Below are positions 27,172-37,682 of a DNA stretch of 64,000 nt, in pieces; the stretch's first letter is position 1; each line of letters begins with the position of its first letter. Below the pieces are notes generated by a model. The model saw only the letters and a program-made list of their open reading frames with translations, ran no database searches and was not told the DNA's origin. A program made the translations under genes and the position numbers. The stretch is from Syntrophales bacterium (GTDB lineage: Bacteria; Desulfobacterota; Syntrophia; Syntrophales; UBA5619): NCBI GenBank assembly GCA_023229765.1, contig JALNYO010000010.1, positions 50,823-114,822 of the forward strand, given 5' to 3'.

Positions 27172-28629
27172 ATGGAATTGAATCAACTGACAATTCACGA
27201 ACTTAAAGAAAAACTCCGTTCCGGCGCGACCACCGCCGAGGAGATAACGGCCTCATCCTTTGCCCGAATTGAGGCGGTGGAAAAGGATGTCCATGCGTAT
27301 ATCACGCTGATGAAAGAGACGGCTTTTGCCGAGGCGAAACGGGCTGACGAGGCGATTAAAAAAGGCGAAGGCGGGCTGCTGGCCGGCATCCCGATCGCGC
27401 TGAAGGACATCGCCTGCACAAAGGGAACCCTTACGACCTGCGGCTCCCGGATGCTTTCCAATTTCGTGCCGCCGTACGACGCGGCCGTCATTGAGAAACT
27501 GCGCGAGGCGGGGGCGGTATTCACCGGTAAGACCAACATGGATGAATTTGCAATGGGCTCCTCCACCGAGACATCGTTTTATGGCACATCCAGAAACCCG
27601 TGGGATTTAGAGAGAATTCCCGGCGGCTCCAGCGGCGGTTCGGCGGCGGCTGTAGCGGCAGACGAGTGCATCGCCGCGATCGGCTCTGACACGGGCGGCT
27701 CAATTCGCCAGCCGGCGGCTCTTTGCGGCATCGTCGGAATGAAGCCTACCTACGGCCGGGTTTCCCGGTATGGGCTCATTGCCTTTGCCTCCTCTCTCGA
27801 CCAGATCGGCCCGTTCACAAAGGATGTGGAGGACTGCGCGCTCATGATGAATGTCCTTTCCGGCTACGACAGACGCGATTCGACGTCGGCTGATCAGGAA
27901 GTACCCGATTACCGGCAGTTTCTCGGCAAGGGAATCGCTGGCTGGAAAGTTGGCATTCCGAAGGAGTATTTTGTAGGCGGGCTCGACCCCGAGGTTGAGG
28001 AGGCGGTCCGCGGGGCAATCAAAACCATCGAGGAAGCCGGCGCCCAATGCGTGGAGGTTTCGCTTCCCCATACGGAATACTGCCTCGCCGTTTACTATAT
28101 CGTGGCGCCGGCGGAGGCCTCCTCGAATCTCGCCCGTTACGACGGCGTTAAATATGGCTTCCGTTTTCCGGAGGGGCGCGACCTTTTAGACATGTATAAA
28201 AAAACCCGTTCGGCAGGGTTTGGAAACGAGGTAAAAAGGCGCATTATGATAGGTACTTATGCGCTTTCATCGGGGTATTATGACGCCTATTATAAGAAGG
28301 CCTCTCAGGTGCGCTCGCTGATCAAGCGGGATTTCGACGAGGCGTTCAAGACCTGCGACGCGCTTCTGACGCCGACGACGCCGACCCCAGCCTTCCGCAT
28401 CGGCGAAAAAACGGACGACCCGATGCAGATGTATCTTTCCGATCTTTTTACCATTTCGACAAATCTGGCGGGAATTCCCGGGATATCCGTACCCTGCGGC
28501 TACAGCGCCTCCGGTCTGCCGATTGGGGTACAGTTTCTGGCGGGGCACTTCCAAGAGGGCCGTCTGCTCCAGATCGCCTCGGAGTACGAAAAACACGCCC
28601 AAATCGAGAAAAGGAGACCTAATCTCTAA
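27172..28629 (+). CDS. gatA: Asp/Glu-tRNA(Asn/Gln) amidotransferase subunit A
   Basis: 485 residues of the amidase-signature family. The Ser-Ser-Lys triad is visible: Lys in IALKDI (~77), and the serines in GGSSGGSAAAVAA (~151) and SDTGGSIRQPA (~173). It releases ammonia from glutamine for GatB. Its TAA overlaps the gatB ATG (TAATG), implying coupling. Confidence 0.96.
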   Translation: MELNQLTIHELKEKLRSGATTAEEITASSFARIEAVEKDVHAYITLMKETAFAEAKRADEAIKKGEGGLLAGIPIALKDIACTKGTLTTCGSRMLSNFVPPYDAAVIEKLREAGAVFTGKTNMDEFAMGSSTETSFYGTSRNPWDLERIPGGSSGGSAAAVAADECIAAIGSDTGGSIRQPAALCGIVGMKPTYGRVSRYGLIAFASSLDQIGPFTKDVEDCALMMNVLSGYDRRDSTSADQEVPDYRQFLGKGIAGWKVGIPKEYFVGGLDPEVEEAVRGAIKTIEEAGAQCVEVSLPHTEYCLAVYYIVAPAEASSNLARYDGVKYGFRFPEGRDLLDMYKKTRSAGFGNEVKRRIMIGTYALSSGYYDAYYKKASQVRSLIKRDFDEAFKTCDALLTPTTPTPAFRIGEKTDDPMQMYLSDLFTISTNLAGIPGISVPCGYSASGLPIGVQFLAGHFQEGRLLQIASEYEKHAQIEKRRPNL

Positions 28630-30062
28630 TGAATTTTGAACCTGTAATCGGGCTGGAGGTGCACGCCCAGCTTTTGACTGATACCAAGATCTTCTGCGAC
28701 TGCTCCACCAAATTCGGCGCGGAGCCGAACAGCCATACCTGCCCGGTCTGCCTCGGGATGCCCGGGGTGCTGCCGGTGCTGAACAAAAAGGTCGTCGATT
28801 TTCTGCTGAAAATGGCGATGGCAACCAATTGCAAGATCAACCGGGAATCGAGTTTCGCCCGAAAAAACTATTTTTATCCAGATCTTCCGAAGGGCTACCA
28901 GATATCCCAATACGCCGAGCCGCCCGTTGAACATGGCTGGATCGATATCGAAACCGAGGGCGGCAAAAAGCGGATCGGGATAACCCGCATCCACATGGAG
29001 GAGGATGCGGGCAAGCTGATTCACGACGAAAACAGTCCGGCGAGCTATGTCGATCTGAACCGCACCGGGGTGCCCCTGATCGAGATCGTGGGCGATCCGG
29101 ACCTTCGCAGCGCTGAGGAAGCGGCGGCTTATCTCCGGCGGATTCACGAAATCCTTGTCTATCTGGAGATCTGCGACGGCAACATGGAGGAGGGGAGCTT
29201 CCGCTGCGACGCGAATATCTCCCTGCGTCCGGTCGGACAGAAGGAATTCGGCACCAGGACCGAGCTCAAGAACATGAATTCCTTCCGGAATGTTCAGCGC
29301 GCCCTCGAATACGAGATCAAACGTCAGCAATACCTGCTCGAAAGCGGCGGCGTGGTGGTGCAGGAAACCCGCCTGTGGGACGACGCTGCGGGGGTGACCA
29401 AATCGATGCGGAGCAAGGAGGAGGCCCACGACTACCGCTATTTCCCCGAACCTGATCTTGTTCCCATAGTGGTTGACGACGAGTGGCAAGACGAAATCCG
29501 CCGCGCCATGCCGGAGTTGCCCCTGGAAAAGCGGGAGCGTTTTTCCAGCGAATACCAGCTTTCCGCCTATGACGCCGGGGTGCTTACCCAAAGCCGGGCG
29601 CTTGCCGACTATTTCGAAGAGGTCGCCCGCCTTTCCGGACAGCCGAAGGCGGCCGCGAACTGGGTAATGGGCGATATCCTGCGGTTTTTGAACGACGAGA
29701 AGAAAACCGTCGGGGAGTGCCCGGTTTCCCCAGCCAACCTCGCCGCGATGATCAGGCTGATTCAGGAGGGGACGATCAGCGGCAAGATGGCCAAGGATAT
29801 CAGCGAGGCGATGTACAAAACCGGCGGAACGCCGGAAGAGATCATCAAGGAAAAGGGTCTCGTCCAGATCACCGACGGGGATGCCCTCGCGGCAACACTT
29901 TCCGCAATCCTGGCAAAAAACCCCGGGCAGGTCGCCCAGTATCAGTCCGGAAAGGAAAAGCTCTTCGGTTTCTTTGTCGGTCAGGCGATGAAGGCGACCG
30001 GAGGCAAGGCCAATCCCCAGATGCTTAACGACCTGCTGAAAAAAATGCTGGCAAAACATTAA
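28629..30062 (+). CDS. gatB: Asp/Glu-tRNA(Asn/Gln) amidotransferase subunit B
   Basis: 477 residues, standard for GatB. The N-terminus FEPVIGLEVHAQL, zinc-type cysteines (FCDCSTKF, then CPVCLGMPG) and the C-terminal YqeY-like tail are present. It phosphorylates mischarged Glu/Asp-tRNA and transfers ammonia. Its TAA overlaps the next ATG as TAATG, so mtnA is co-translated. Confidence 0.96.
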   Translation: MNFEPVIGLEVHAQLLTDTKIFCDCSTKFGAEPNSHTCPVCLGMPGVLPVLNKKVVDFLLKMAMATNCKINRESSFARKNYFYPDLPKGYQISQYAEPPVEHGWIDIETEGGKKRIGITRIHMEEDAGKLIHDENSPASYVDLNRTGVPLIEIVGDPDLRSAEEAAAYLRRIHEILVYLEICDGNMEEGSFRCDANISLRPVGQKEFGTRTELKNMNSFRNVQRALEYEIKRQQYLLESGGVVVQETRLWDDAAGVTKSMRSKEEAHDYRYFPEPDLVPIVVDDEWQDEIRRAMPELPLEKRERFSSEYQLSAYDAGVLTQSRALADYFEEVARLSGQPKAAANWVMGDILRFLNDEKKTVGECPVSPANLAAMIRLIQEGTISGKMAKDISEAMYKTGGTPEEIIKEKGLVQITDGDALAATLSAILAKNPGQVAQYQSGKEKLFGFFVGQAMKATGGKANPQMLNDLLKKMLAKH

Positions 30063-31204
30063 TGGATCCCCTGAAGGACCCGATCCAGACGCTTTTCTGG
30101 AAAGACAACGCCGTCATCCTGCTTGATCAGCGGGCCCTGCCGATCGAGGAGAATTATCTGACCTGCACCGATTACCGGCAGATTGTCGCTGCGATCAAAA
30201 ACCTGACGGTCCGCGGCGCTCCGGCCATCGGCGTCGCGGCGGCAATGGGAATCGCCCTCGGCGCCCTTTCCCTCTCCGGCGAGTCACCCCTCCAGATAGA
30301 GCATAATTTTGACGAAATATGCAGTCAATTCTCGGCCTCCCGCCCGACCGCCCGGAACCTGTTCTGGGGGATAGAGCGAATGCGCGGCCGTTTTAACGAA
30401 TCCCTGAAGCAGTTGTCAAAAAACGGTCAAAGTTTGGAAAATCACAATTATTTATCCCCAGCCAGTTCTCCCCAGTCAATCAGTGCAACGGATATCGCGG
30501 TTATTCAAAATATCCTGATCGCCGAGGCCATTCAGATATGCGAGGAGGATATCGCGATCAACATCCGCCTCGGCCAAAACGGCAGCGATTTAATACCCGA
30601 CGGCGCCCGGATCCTTACCCACTGCAACGCCGGGGCGCTCGCCACCGCCGGCTATGGAACGGCCCTCGGCGTCGTTCGGGCGGCCTGGGAAAAAGGCAAA
30701 AAACTCCACGTTTACGCCGACGAAACACGCCCGGTTCTCCAGGGGGCAAGGCTTACCGCATGGGAACTGACCCGCGAAGGCATCCCCTGCACACTGATTA
30801 CCGACAATATGGCGGCTTTTCTGATGAAACAAAAGAAGGTCGATCTGGTGATCGTTGGGGCCGACCGCATCGCCGCGAACGGCGATACTGCAAACAAGAT
30901 CGGTACTTATGGACTCGCAGTCCTTGCCCGCGCCCACGGACTCCCCCTCTATGTCGCCGCCCCCCTCTCGACAATCGATACCTCCCTCGCCGATGGCAGC
31001 CAGATCCCCATCGAGGAGCGGGATCACGCCGAGGTAACTCACTGCGGCGGCGCCCAGACCGCCCCGGCAGGCGTCTGCGTCTGGAATCCCGCCTTCGACG
31101 TCACCCCGGCAGACCTCATAACCGCGATCATCACCGAAAAGGGCGTCATCCGTCCGCCCTTTGACGCCGGCATCAAATCTCTTCATCAGCCGTCCGCAAA
31201 ATAA
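30062..31204 (+). CDS. mtnA: S-methyl-5-thioribose-1-phosphate isomerase
   Basis: 380 residues. The eIF2B-alpha-like isomerase core is clear: VRGAPAIGVAAAMG (~50), HCNAGALAT with the catalytic Cys (~182), and GADRIAANGDTANKIGTY with the catalytic Asp (~265). MtnA isomerises methylthioribose-1-phosphate in methionine salvage. A ribose-1,5-bisphosphate isomerase role is less likely. It overlaps gatB. Confidence 0.92.
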   Translation: MDPLKDPIQTLFWKDNAVILLDQRALPIEENYLTCTDYRQIVAAIKNLTVRGAPAIGVAAAMGIALGALSLSGESPLQIEHNFDEICSQFSASRPTARNLFWGIERMRGRFNESLKQLSKNGQSLENHNYLSPASSPQSISATDIAVIQNILIAEAIQICEEDIAINIRLGQNGSDLIPDGARILTHCNAGALATAGYGTALGVVRAAWEKGKKLHVYADETRPVLQGARLTAWELTREGIPCTLITDNMAAFLMKQKKVDLVIVGADRIAANGDTANKIGTYGLAVLARAHGLPLYVAAPLSTIDTSLADGSQIPIEERDHAEVTHCGGAQTAPAGVCVWNPAFDVTPADLITAIITEKGVIRPPFDAGIKSLHQPSAK

Positions 31205-31341
31205 TTCGACCGGGGTTTTTGCTGTGGCGCCGACCCTGCGGTCCGGGAAGCCTGAGCCGATTTCTCTTGACACATCCCTGCCTTATTTCTATAACTGCCC
31301 GGCCGGAAAAAGATTAGACATGAAGAAAGGTTGTTATTGAA

Positions 31342-33405
31342 TTGAATTCTTCTCCCGCAGCAACAGACGTTGAGGGCGGCGTTTCCAAAAAGACAAGCTT
31401 GCTGGTGCTGGGCATTTCCGCGCTGGGGGTGGTGTACGGCGATATCGGGACGAGCCCCCTATATGCGATAAAACAGACCTTCTTCGGGGCGCATCCGCTG
31501 GCGCGGAATCTGGAAAATGTTCTGGGCGTTCTGTCACTGGTTTTCTGGACTTTGCTGCTTATCGTGTGCCTCAAGTATGTTCTTTTGGTGCTGCGCGCCG
31601 ACTTTCACGGCGAAGGGGGCATCTTCGCCCTCCTCGGGATCATCAGGGAACAGCATGCCAAAGACGTAAAGCCCAAAAGGTTTATGTGGGTAGTTACTAC
31701 TGCCGTCATGATCGGCGCGGCCACTCTTTACGGCGATGGCGTCATCACTCCGGCGATCTCGGTGCTTTCGGCCTATGAGGGGCTCGAGGTGATAACGTCG
31801 GCCTTCAAACCTGCCATCATCTGGCTGACCGCGGTTACGCTGCTGCTGCTTTTTCTGTTCCAGAGTCGCGGCACGGCGCGCGTCGGCGGCACCTTCGGAC
31901 CGATCATGGTCGTCTGGTTCATCACCATCGGCGTGGCTGGGCTCGTCTGGATCATCGCTCATCCCGTTGTGCTTAAGGCGGTCAATCCGCTGTATGCCCT
32001 CCAATTTCTCCATGCCCACGGCATCCGGGTGGTCTTCGTGCTGGGGGCGATTGTGCTCGCCATCACCGGCGTTGAGGCCCTTTATGCCGACATGGGCCAT
32101 TTCGGTCGCCGGGCAGTCCAGTTTTCCTGGTACTCGTTCGTTTTTCCCTGCCTGCTTTTAAACTATTTTGGTCAGGGGGCGCGGCTGCTCGACAGTGCGC
32201 CCGTTCCCAACAACAATCTCTTCTATGCCCTCTTTCCGCAGTACGATCCGATCATCTATCTGGTCGTCGCGTTGGCGACTATGGCCACGGTGATCGCCTC
32301 GCAGGCGCTGATTTCGGGCGCCTTCAGCATGACCAGGCAGGGAATTGTCCTGGGGTTTTTCCCCCGCATCAACATTGTCTTCACGTCGGCCGAAATCGAA
32401 GGGCAGATTTACATCCCCGCGGTGAACTGGCTTCTCCTGGCCGGCTGCCTGCTTCTGGTGATAGGCTTCAGAACGTCGAGTTCGCTGGCTGCGGCTTATG
32501 GCATCGCGGTTACGGCAACAATGGCCATCACAACGTTCATCTTTTATTTGGTAGCGCGGGGCTGGAGATGGAAGCGGCAGTTGATCGGTCCGGCCTGCCT
32601 TTTGTTCCTCCTGATCGAGCTTGCCTACTTTTCCGCCAACACCCTGAAGTTCCTTGACGGCGGTTTCGTTCCGATCGTGATCGCCCTGTTCCTTTTTTAT
32701 CTGATGAAGACCTGGCAGTGGGGGAGGGCGCAATTGGCCTTCGCCTTTTCCGAGTTTCTGAATGTTCCCCTCCAGCGTTACCTGGAGTTGAAGCAGCAAA
32801 TGACCGAAAGCCCGCACCTGCGCACCCAGTTTGGCATGCGCAGCATAGCCCAGGTCGAACGGGCCATTGTTTTTATGACCTCCAGACCCATCCTGTCGCC
32901 CGCAGACCCCTGCCCAATCGGCCTGAGAATCTATATCCGGCGCAACGGCGCAATGCCCAAACACATTATCCTGCTGAACGTCGCCCAGTTAAGCAGGCCG
33001 GTCGTTCCCGACGCGGAGCGCTTTGACGTGATTTCACTCGGCGTGAATACCGTAGCTGTCAACGCCCGCTATGGCTACACGCAGAAACCCGATGTTCCTG
33101 TTCTGCTGCGGACGCTCAAGAGGAAAGGGCTCTTACGGATAAATGAGAGGCGCTGGACCATTCAAGTCGGCGAGGAGGAGATATTGCTCGACTCCTCTTT
33201 ACGGCTTTTCCGACGGCTGATGTTGAGATTTTTCCTGACGATCATGCGCTTTACCAATTCCGCCGATCGCTATTTTGGTCTGCGCGAGTTTGCCGGGCGC
33301 AACAAAACGATCATCCCGGTTGTCATCGGGCGCAAATTCGCCCACGTGATCGTCCTCGACGACGATCCCGCCGAGCTGAAATCAGGCATGGATTTAAAGA
33401 AATAA
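31342..33405 (+). CDS. kup: Low-affinity potassium transport protein Kup
   Basis: 687 residues, with a TTG start 12 bases after GAAAGG. The Kup signature GVVYGDIGTSPLYAIKQTFFG starts near residue 30. About twelve membrane segments follow, and there is a C-terminal soluble domain. It imports K+ with protons. It stands alone; the next gene is convergent. Confidence 0.92.
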   Translation: MNSSPAATDVEGGVSKKTSLLVLGISALGVVYGDIGTSPLYAIKQTFFGAHPLARNLENVLGVLSLVFWTLLLIVCLKYVLLVLRADFHGEGGIFALLGIIREQHAKDVKPKRFMWVVTTAVMIGAATLYGDGVITPAISVLSAYEGLEVITSAFKPAIIWLTAVTLLLLFLFQSRGTARVGGTFGPIMVVWFITIGVAGLVWIIAHPVVLKAVNPLYALQFLHAHGIRVVFVLGAIVLAITGVEALYADMGHFGRRAVQFSWYSFVFPCLLLNYFGQGARLLDSAPVPNNNLFYALFPQYDPIIYLVVALATMATVIASQALISGAFSMTRQGIVLGFFPRINIVFTSAEIEGQIYIPAVNWLLLAGCLLLVIGFRTSSSLAAAYGIAVTATMAITTFIFYLVARGWRWKRQLIGPACLLFLLIELAYFSANTLKFLDGGFVPIVIALFLFYLMKTWQWGRAQLAFAFSEFLNVPLQRYLELKQQMTESPHLRTQFGMRSIAQVERAIVFMTSRPILSPADPCPIGLRIYIRRNGAMPKHIILLNVAQLSRPVVPDAERFDVISLGVNTVAVNARYGYTQKPDVPVLLRTLKRKGLLRINERRWTIQVGEEEILLDSSLRLFRRLMLRFFLTIMRFTNSADRYFGLREFAGRNKTIIPVVIGRKFAHVIVLDDDPAELKSGMDLKK

Positions 33406-33541
33406 GCGACTTTTAAATATCTTTTTTTATAGACTGAAATTCCTCAAAACCATGCTGTCTCCTCAAGCCAACATCTTGTTTTCGCCATGTCCGCCCAGAG
33501 CATTGCGAAATTACATCAAAAGAAATGCAGGGTCCCGAAGT

Positions 33542-35140
33542 TCAAGTCCTTTTTTTATATTCCGCATCCAACGCCTCTTTTGCCGGTTTTACATAAAAAT
33601 CCCGTAGTTTGGGTTTTTCAATCTTACCGGAGGGGTTACGGGGAACAGGGGCAAAAATGATCTTTTCCGGCCATTTGTATTTCGCAAAATCACTCTTTTT
33701 GCAGAAATCAAGGATCTCGCCTTCGGTTAGCGTTTCGCCTTCTTTGGCCTCGATTACGGCAAAGACAATTTCCACGAGCCGGACATGGGGGAAGCCCATA
33801 ACGGCGACGTCCCGCACCTTCGGATGCCTTCTTAGGAAATCCTCGATCTCGACGGGAAAGATGTTTTCTCCCCCCCGGATGATGAGATCCTTGGCCCGGT
33901 CGGCAAAGAAAATGAACCCCTCCTCATCCTTGTAGGCAAGATCGCCGGTATGGAGCCAGCCGTCAACAATGGTCTTAGCCGTCATCTCGGGGTTGAAGGC
34001 GTATTCCTTCATCAGTCGGGGCCCCTTGAGGAGCAGCTCGCCGATTACTCCCGGCGGAACCTCCTTGTCGTTGCTGTCAACAATTCTGATCTCCATAAAG
34101 GCGGTAGCCTTGCCGATAGAGCCCGGCTTCTCCAAAAGATGCTCGTCCTGGCAGAGTGCGGTGAACCCTCCCCCCCCTTCGGTGATTCCATAGGTAATGC
34201 CAAACTTGATCTTGGGGAATATTCGCTTGGAATCTTCCAGAAGCACGTGGGGCACCGGCTGGGCGCCCAGCTCTATATGTTTCAAGGCCGAAAGATCATA
34301 GTCTTTAAGGTCAATCTTTCCCGCCTTGATGGCATTAATCAGGTCAGACCAGGTGGGAACGGTATTGAATCCCCCCGTGCATTTTTCTTCTGCCAGGGAT
34401 CTTATGTAATACTCCGGTTTAAACTCCATCGGCATCAGTATTTTGCCGGCGGCGATGTAAGAGGGGAATGAATGGAAGAGCGAACCGCTGTGATAGAAAG
34501 GATGAGGTGTAAGATAAACGCTGTAATAGCCGTCGTTTAAGGAAAGGCCGTTGCCTATCCCTGTAAAGAAAAGGCTTTTATGGGTATGGGAGACCGGCTT
34601 CGGCGCCCCGGTGGTGCCGGAGGTAAACATCAGCTCCGCCATGTCGTCGTCGGCCGTTTCCACGCAAATCTCTGTGCTGTCGCCCTTTTCCGCTATCTCC
34701 CGATAGGAGATCATCCCCTCCGGGACGTTGTCGCCGAGGCAGATGAAATATTTGCAGTAGTCCATTTCCTTCATGAGGGGCTGAATTTTCGGCAGGAAAA
34801 CCTCATCGAAGATGAAGACCCTGCATTTGGCGACGTCGGCGGCATACTTGATATCGCCGCTCGCGAAGCGGAAGTTCAAAGGGGTCACCGTCGTTCCTGT
34901 CTTTAATACCCCGATGTAGCTTGCGTGCCATTCTATCGAGTTCATCATCAGGTGCAGGACGATGTCGCCTTTTTTAATGCCGCAGTTTTTCAGCAGGTAA
35001 TTGGCAATCCGGTTGGCCTGCTCGTTGTACTGCCGCCAGGTGAAGCTTCTCCGGAAATTCCGGGAAGGATAACTCTCGATAATGAATTCTCTTTCCGGAA
35101 ATTTACTCGCGTTCAATCCTGAAAATGTTGCAAGATTCAA
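33542..35140 (-). CDS. AMP-forming acyl/aryl-CoA ligase
   Basis: 532 residues of the ANL superfamily. The P-loop motif MFTSGTTGAPKPVSHTH lies near 170, the ITEGGGG loop near 315, the GWLHTGDLAYKDEEGF hinge near 395, and the catalytic lysine in NPSGKIEKPKL near the C-terminus. It activates an organic acid to its CoA ester. As last gene of the bcr/ior-type operon it may activate benzoate or a hydroxylated/aryl-acetic acid, but the pocket cannot be read by eye. A fatty-acid substrate is the alternative. Confidence 0.85.
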   Translation of the reverse strand: MNLATFSGLNASKFPEREFIIESYPSRNFRRSFTWRQYNEQANRIANYLLKNCGIKKGDIVLHLMMNSIEWHASYIGVLKTGTTVTPLNFRFASGDIKYAADVAKCRVFIFDEVFLPKIQPLMKEMDYCKYFICLGDNVPEGMISYREIAEKGDSTEICVETADDDMAELMFTSGTTGAPKPVSHTHKSLFFTGIGNGLSLNDGYYSVYLTPHPFYHSGSLFHSFPSYIAAGKILMPMEFKPEYYIRSLAEEKCTGGFNTVPTWSDLINAIKAGKIDLKDYDLSALKHIELGAQPVPHVLLEDSKRIFPKIKFGITYGITEGGGGFTALCQDEHLLEKPGSIGKATAFMEIRIVDSNDKEVPPGVIGELLLKGPRLMKEYAFNPEMTAKTIVDGWLHTGDLAYKDEEGFIFFADRAKDLIIRGGENIFPVEIEDFLRRHPKVRDVAVMGFPHVRLVEIVFAVIEAKEGETLTEGEILDFCKKSDFAKYKWPEKIIFAPVPRNPSGKIEKPKLRDFYVKPAKEALDAEYKKRT

Positions 35141-35164
35141 TGTCGTTCCTCCCTTATCAGCCGA

Positions 35165-35188
35165 GGCGGGTGTGAAACCCGCCCCTAC
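35165..35188. repeat. Palindromic dispersed element
   Basis: GGCGGGT (35165-35171) pairs with ACCCGCC (35177-35183), followed by CCTAC. It lies between the ligase and iorB. It is related in sequence and position to the element at 10186-10213. Confidence 0.45.
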
Positions 35189-35204
35189 ATTTTATAATAT
35201 GTCG

Positions 35205-35804
35205 TTAATGAATAGCGCCGGAGCTTACGGCATAGCCCAGATCAAAGGCCTTGAGGTTCATTTCCAGAAAGGCCTTCTTTGTTTTTTCGCTGATCGTCTG
35301 TTTCAGCATGTCCGCCGAGACGGGTATCAGCCCGGTTCCGGCCAGAGCGCCCAGCATCACCATGTTAAGACTCAATAAAGTTCCCGCTTGGCGAGCCAGA
35401 CTCGAGGCGTCGAAGGCGATGTTTTTCCTAACCTGCGCGCCGATCAGGTTCATCGTTTCCTCAACCGGCGGATAGACGCCCATGCCGATTGCCACGGTGA
35501 AGGGGGGCAAAGGCGCGGTGTTGGAAAGGACTATAGAGTCTTTATTGCATTTTCCAATGGCTCTTAGGGTTTCCAGCGGTTCAAAACTAACCAGGATATC
35601 CGCTTCGCCTGGGGAGATTATATTGCTTTGCGCTTTGCCCAGCAGGATGGAGGATTCTACAACCCCGCCCCTTTGCGCCATCCCGTGAATTTCGCTGATC
35701 TGCACAGGCACCTCATGCGCCAGGGCCGCTTCTCCCAACAGGTGGGAGGCAAGGAGGTTCCCCTGGCCGCCCACGGCAACAATGACAATTCTTATCATAT
35801 CCAT
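35205..35804 (-). CDS. iorB: Indolepyruvate (2-oxoacid):ferredoxin oxidoreductase, beta/gamma-type subunit
   Basis: 199 residues. The N-terminal glycine-rich segment VAVGGQGNLLASHLLGEAAL and HGMAQRGGVV are typical of the IorB/gamma domain of 2-oxoacid:ferredoxin oxidoreductases. It follows iorA by a couple of bases. The complex decarboxylates aryl-pyruvates to acyl-CoA while reducing ferredoxin. Here the reduced ferredoxin could feed the ATP-dependent reductase encoded upstream. Confidence 0.85.
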   Translation of the reverse strand: MDMIRIVIVAVGGQGNLLASHLLGEAALAHEVPVQISEIHGMAQRGGVVESSILLGKAQSNIISPGEADILVSFEPLETLRAIGKCNKDSIVLSNTAPLPPFTVAIGMGVYPPVEETMNLIGAQVRKNIAFDASSLARQAGTLLSLNMVMLGALAGTGLIPVSADMLKQTISEKTKKAFLEMNLKAFDLGYAVSSGAIH

Positions 35805-35806
35805 TA

Positions 35807-37657
35807 TTATTCTCCTATCTTATTGAGTCTTATGGCATTTTCCGGGCAGACCTGAACGCAGAGCGTACAGCCGATGCAGCTTGCTTCATCAATTTCCACC
35901 TGCTCCCCTTCCAGATAGAACGCCGGGCAGGCCAGCGTATTGAGGCAAACCCGATGATTCTTGCACTTGCTGTGGTCAACAAAGTATGACCGTTTTTCCT
36001 GTTTTTTGAAGGTCTTTTCATACATGGGGCATATTTCGCGGGAAATGATTACGGAAAGCCCCGGGAAGGCGATGGCCTCCTTGATTTGCTCCACCGTCTT
36101 TTTGAACTTGAACGGTTTGACGACGGTCACATGCTTGACCCCGATGCCGTTCACCAGGGCTTCGATCGAGACGCTCAGGTTGTTGAAGCCCATATTTTCC
36201 ATGGCTGTGCCGGGATCAGGCTGAAAGCCGGTCATCGAGGTTGTCCCGTTGTCCATGATGACGACCGTCTGGTTGTGGCCGTTATGCAAGGCGTTTATCA
36301 GCCCCGGGATTCCCGAATGAAAGAAGGTGGAGTCGCCGATGAAGGAGACAACCTTTCTGCCCGTTGCCGTGCCTATGCCGGAGCCCATGCCGATGCTGGC
36401 CCCCATGCAGATGGACAAATCCGACATGCTTAAGGGGGGAAGCACCCCCAGCGTGTAACAGCCGATATCGTTTGTGTAAATCGGTTCGTCTCCGCAGGCC
36501 TGACGCATGGCGGCATAGGTTGCCCGATGGGGACAGCCGGCGCACAGGTTGGGGGGGCGCTGAGGAATATTGGGGATGTCGATGTTTACCGCCTCCTTCG
36601 TCGGGCACGCTACCCCAAAGTAGGAAGCGATAACCTTGCGCACCATGCTGGGGCTGAATTCATAGGCCCGGGAAAAAAGCCCGTAGCCCTTCCCCTTGAT
36701 CGGGATGACGCTGCCGATTTCCTGGGCTTTAACCTTCACCCCCTCTTCCAGATAGGGTTCCAGCTCTTCAACGACCAGAATTTTCTCACATTTGGCGATA
36801 AAATCCTTGATCAGCCTGTCCGGCAGCGGATGGGAAAAACCGATGCGCAGGACGCTTACCCGGGATGTCAGCGCGAGATCCTGCAGGGCGTCGCTCACGT
36901 AATTGAAGCTTACGCCGCTGGTGATTATCCCCAACTTGCCCTCGCCGGAAACAAAATTGTACGGGGATTGGTCGGATTCCCCGGCGGCCTTTTCATAATT
37001 GGCAAGCAGGACCTTGTGCAATTTCGTCGAAACGCTCGGAATAAGGGTATTTCTCAAGGGTTCCTTCGGAAAAGAGCCTTTGGAATTTTTCCCGGCGATC
37101 GGTCCCAGCGAAATAACCCCGGTGGAATGGTTAATGCGCGTGGTGGTTCTCAGGATAACCGGTTCCTGCAGCATTTCGGAAAGGTCAAAGGCATAGCGGG
37201 CCATCTCTTTGGCTTCGGCAATGGAGGACGGCTCCAGAACCGGCAGGCCGGAGAACTTGCCGTACATGCGGTTATCCTGTTCGTTTTGGCTGGAAAACAT
37301 GGAGGGGTCGTCCGCCGAGACAAGGACAAAGCCGCCCTTCACCCCCTCGTAGGCAAGCGACATCAGGAAATCAGCGGCAACATTCACGCCGACATGCTTC
37401 ATGCTGCACATCGCCCGTACCCCTGCAATGGCCGCCGCAGCGGCAACCTCCATGGCGACCATTTCGTTGATGGCGTATTCGAAATAAACGCCGCTTTCCT
37501 TTTGGATTTTGAAAAAGGTGTCCCCGATCTCCGAAGAGGGGGTTCCGGGGTAGCAGGTTGCAACCGCCACGCCCGCCTCGATTGCGCCCCGGACAATGGC
37601 TTCATTGCCGAGCATCAGCATTTTTTTCTCTGGACTATCCAGCAATAACTCGTTCAT
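35807..37657 (-). CDS. iorA: Indolepyruvate (2-oxoacid):ferredoxin oxidoreductase, alpha subunit
   Basis: 616 residues. Domains in order are a pyrimidine-binding TPP domain (GNEAIVRGAIEAGVAVATCYPGTPSSE is the start), a transketolase-type middle, a TPP pyrophosphate-binding domain (GDSTFFHSGIPGL near 440), and C-terminal ferredoxin clusters (CIGCTLCVQVCP near 595). This is IorA. Its operon position between the bcr-like ATPases and the CoA ligase parallels Thauera, where a 2-oxoacid:ferredoxin oxidoreductase supports benzoyl-CoA reductase. Confidence 0.9.
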   Translation of the reverse strand: MNELLLDSPEKKMLMLGNEAIVRGAIEAGVAVATCYPGTPSSEIGDTFFKIQKESGVYFEYAINEMVAMEVAAAAAIAGVRAMCSMKHVGVNVAADFLMSLAYEGVKGGFVLVSADDPSMFSSQNEQDNRMYGKFSGLPVLEPSSIAEAKEMARYAFDLSEMLQEPVILRTTTRINHSTGVISLGPIAGKNSKGSFPKEPLRNTLIPSVSTKLHKVLLANYEKAAGESDQSPYNFVSGEGKLGIITSGVSFNYVSDALQDLALTSRVSVLRIGFSHPLPDRLIKDFIAKCEKILVVEELEPYLEEGVKVKAQEIGSVIPIKGKGYGLFSRAYEFSPSMVRKVIASYFGVACPTKEAVNIDIPNIPQRPPNLCAGCPHRATYAAMRQACGDEPIYTNDIGCYTLGVLPPLSMSDLSICMGASIGMGSGIGTATGRKVVSFIGDSTFFHSGIPGLINALHNGHNQTVVIMDNGTTSMTGFQPDPGTAMENMGFNNLSVSIEALVNGIGVKHVTVVKPFKFKKTVEQIKEAIAFPGLSVIISREICPMYEKTFKKQEKRSYFVDHSKCKNHRVCLNTLACPAFYLEGEQVEIDEASCIGCTLCVQVCPENAIRLNKIGE

Positions 37658-37682
37658 GTTAGCTTTCTCCTTTTTTTATATT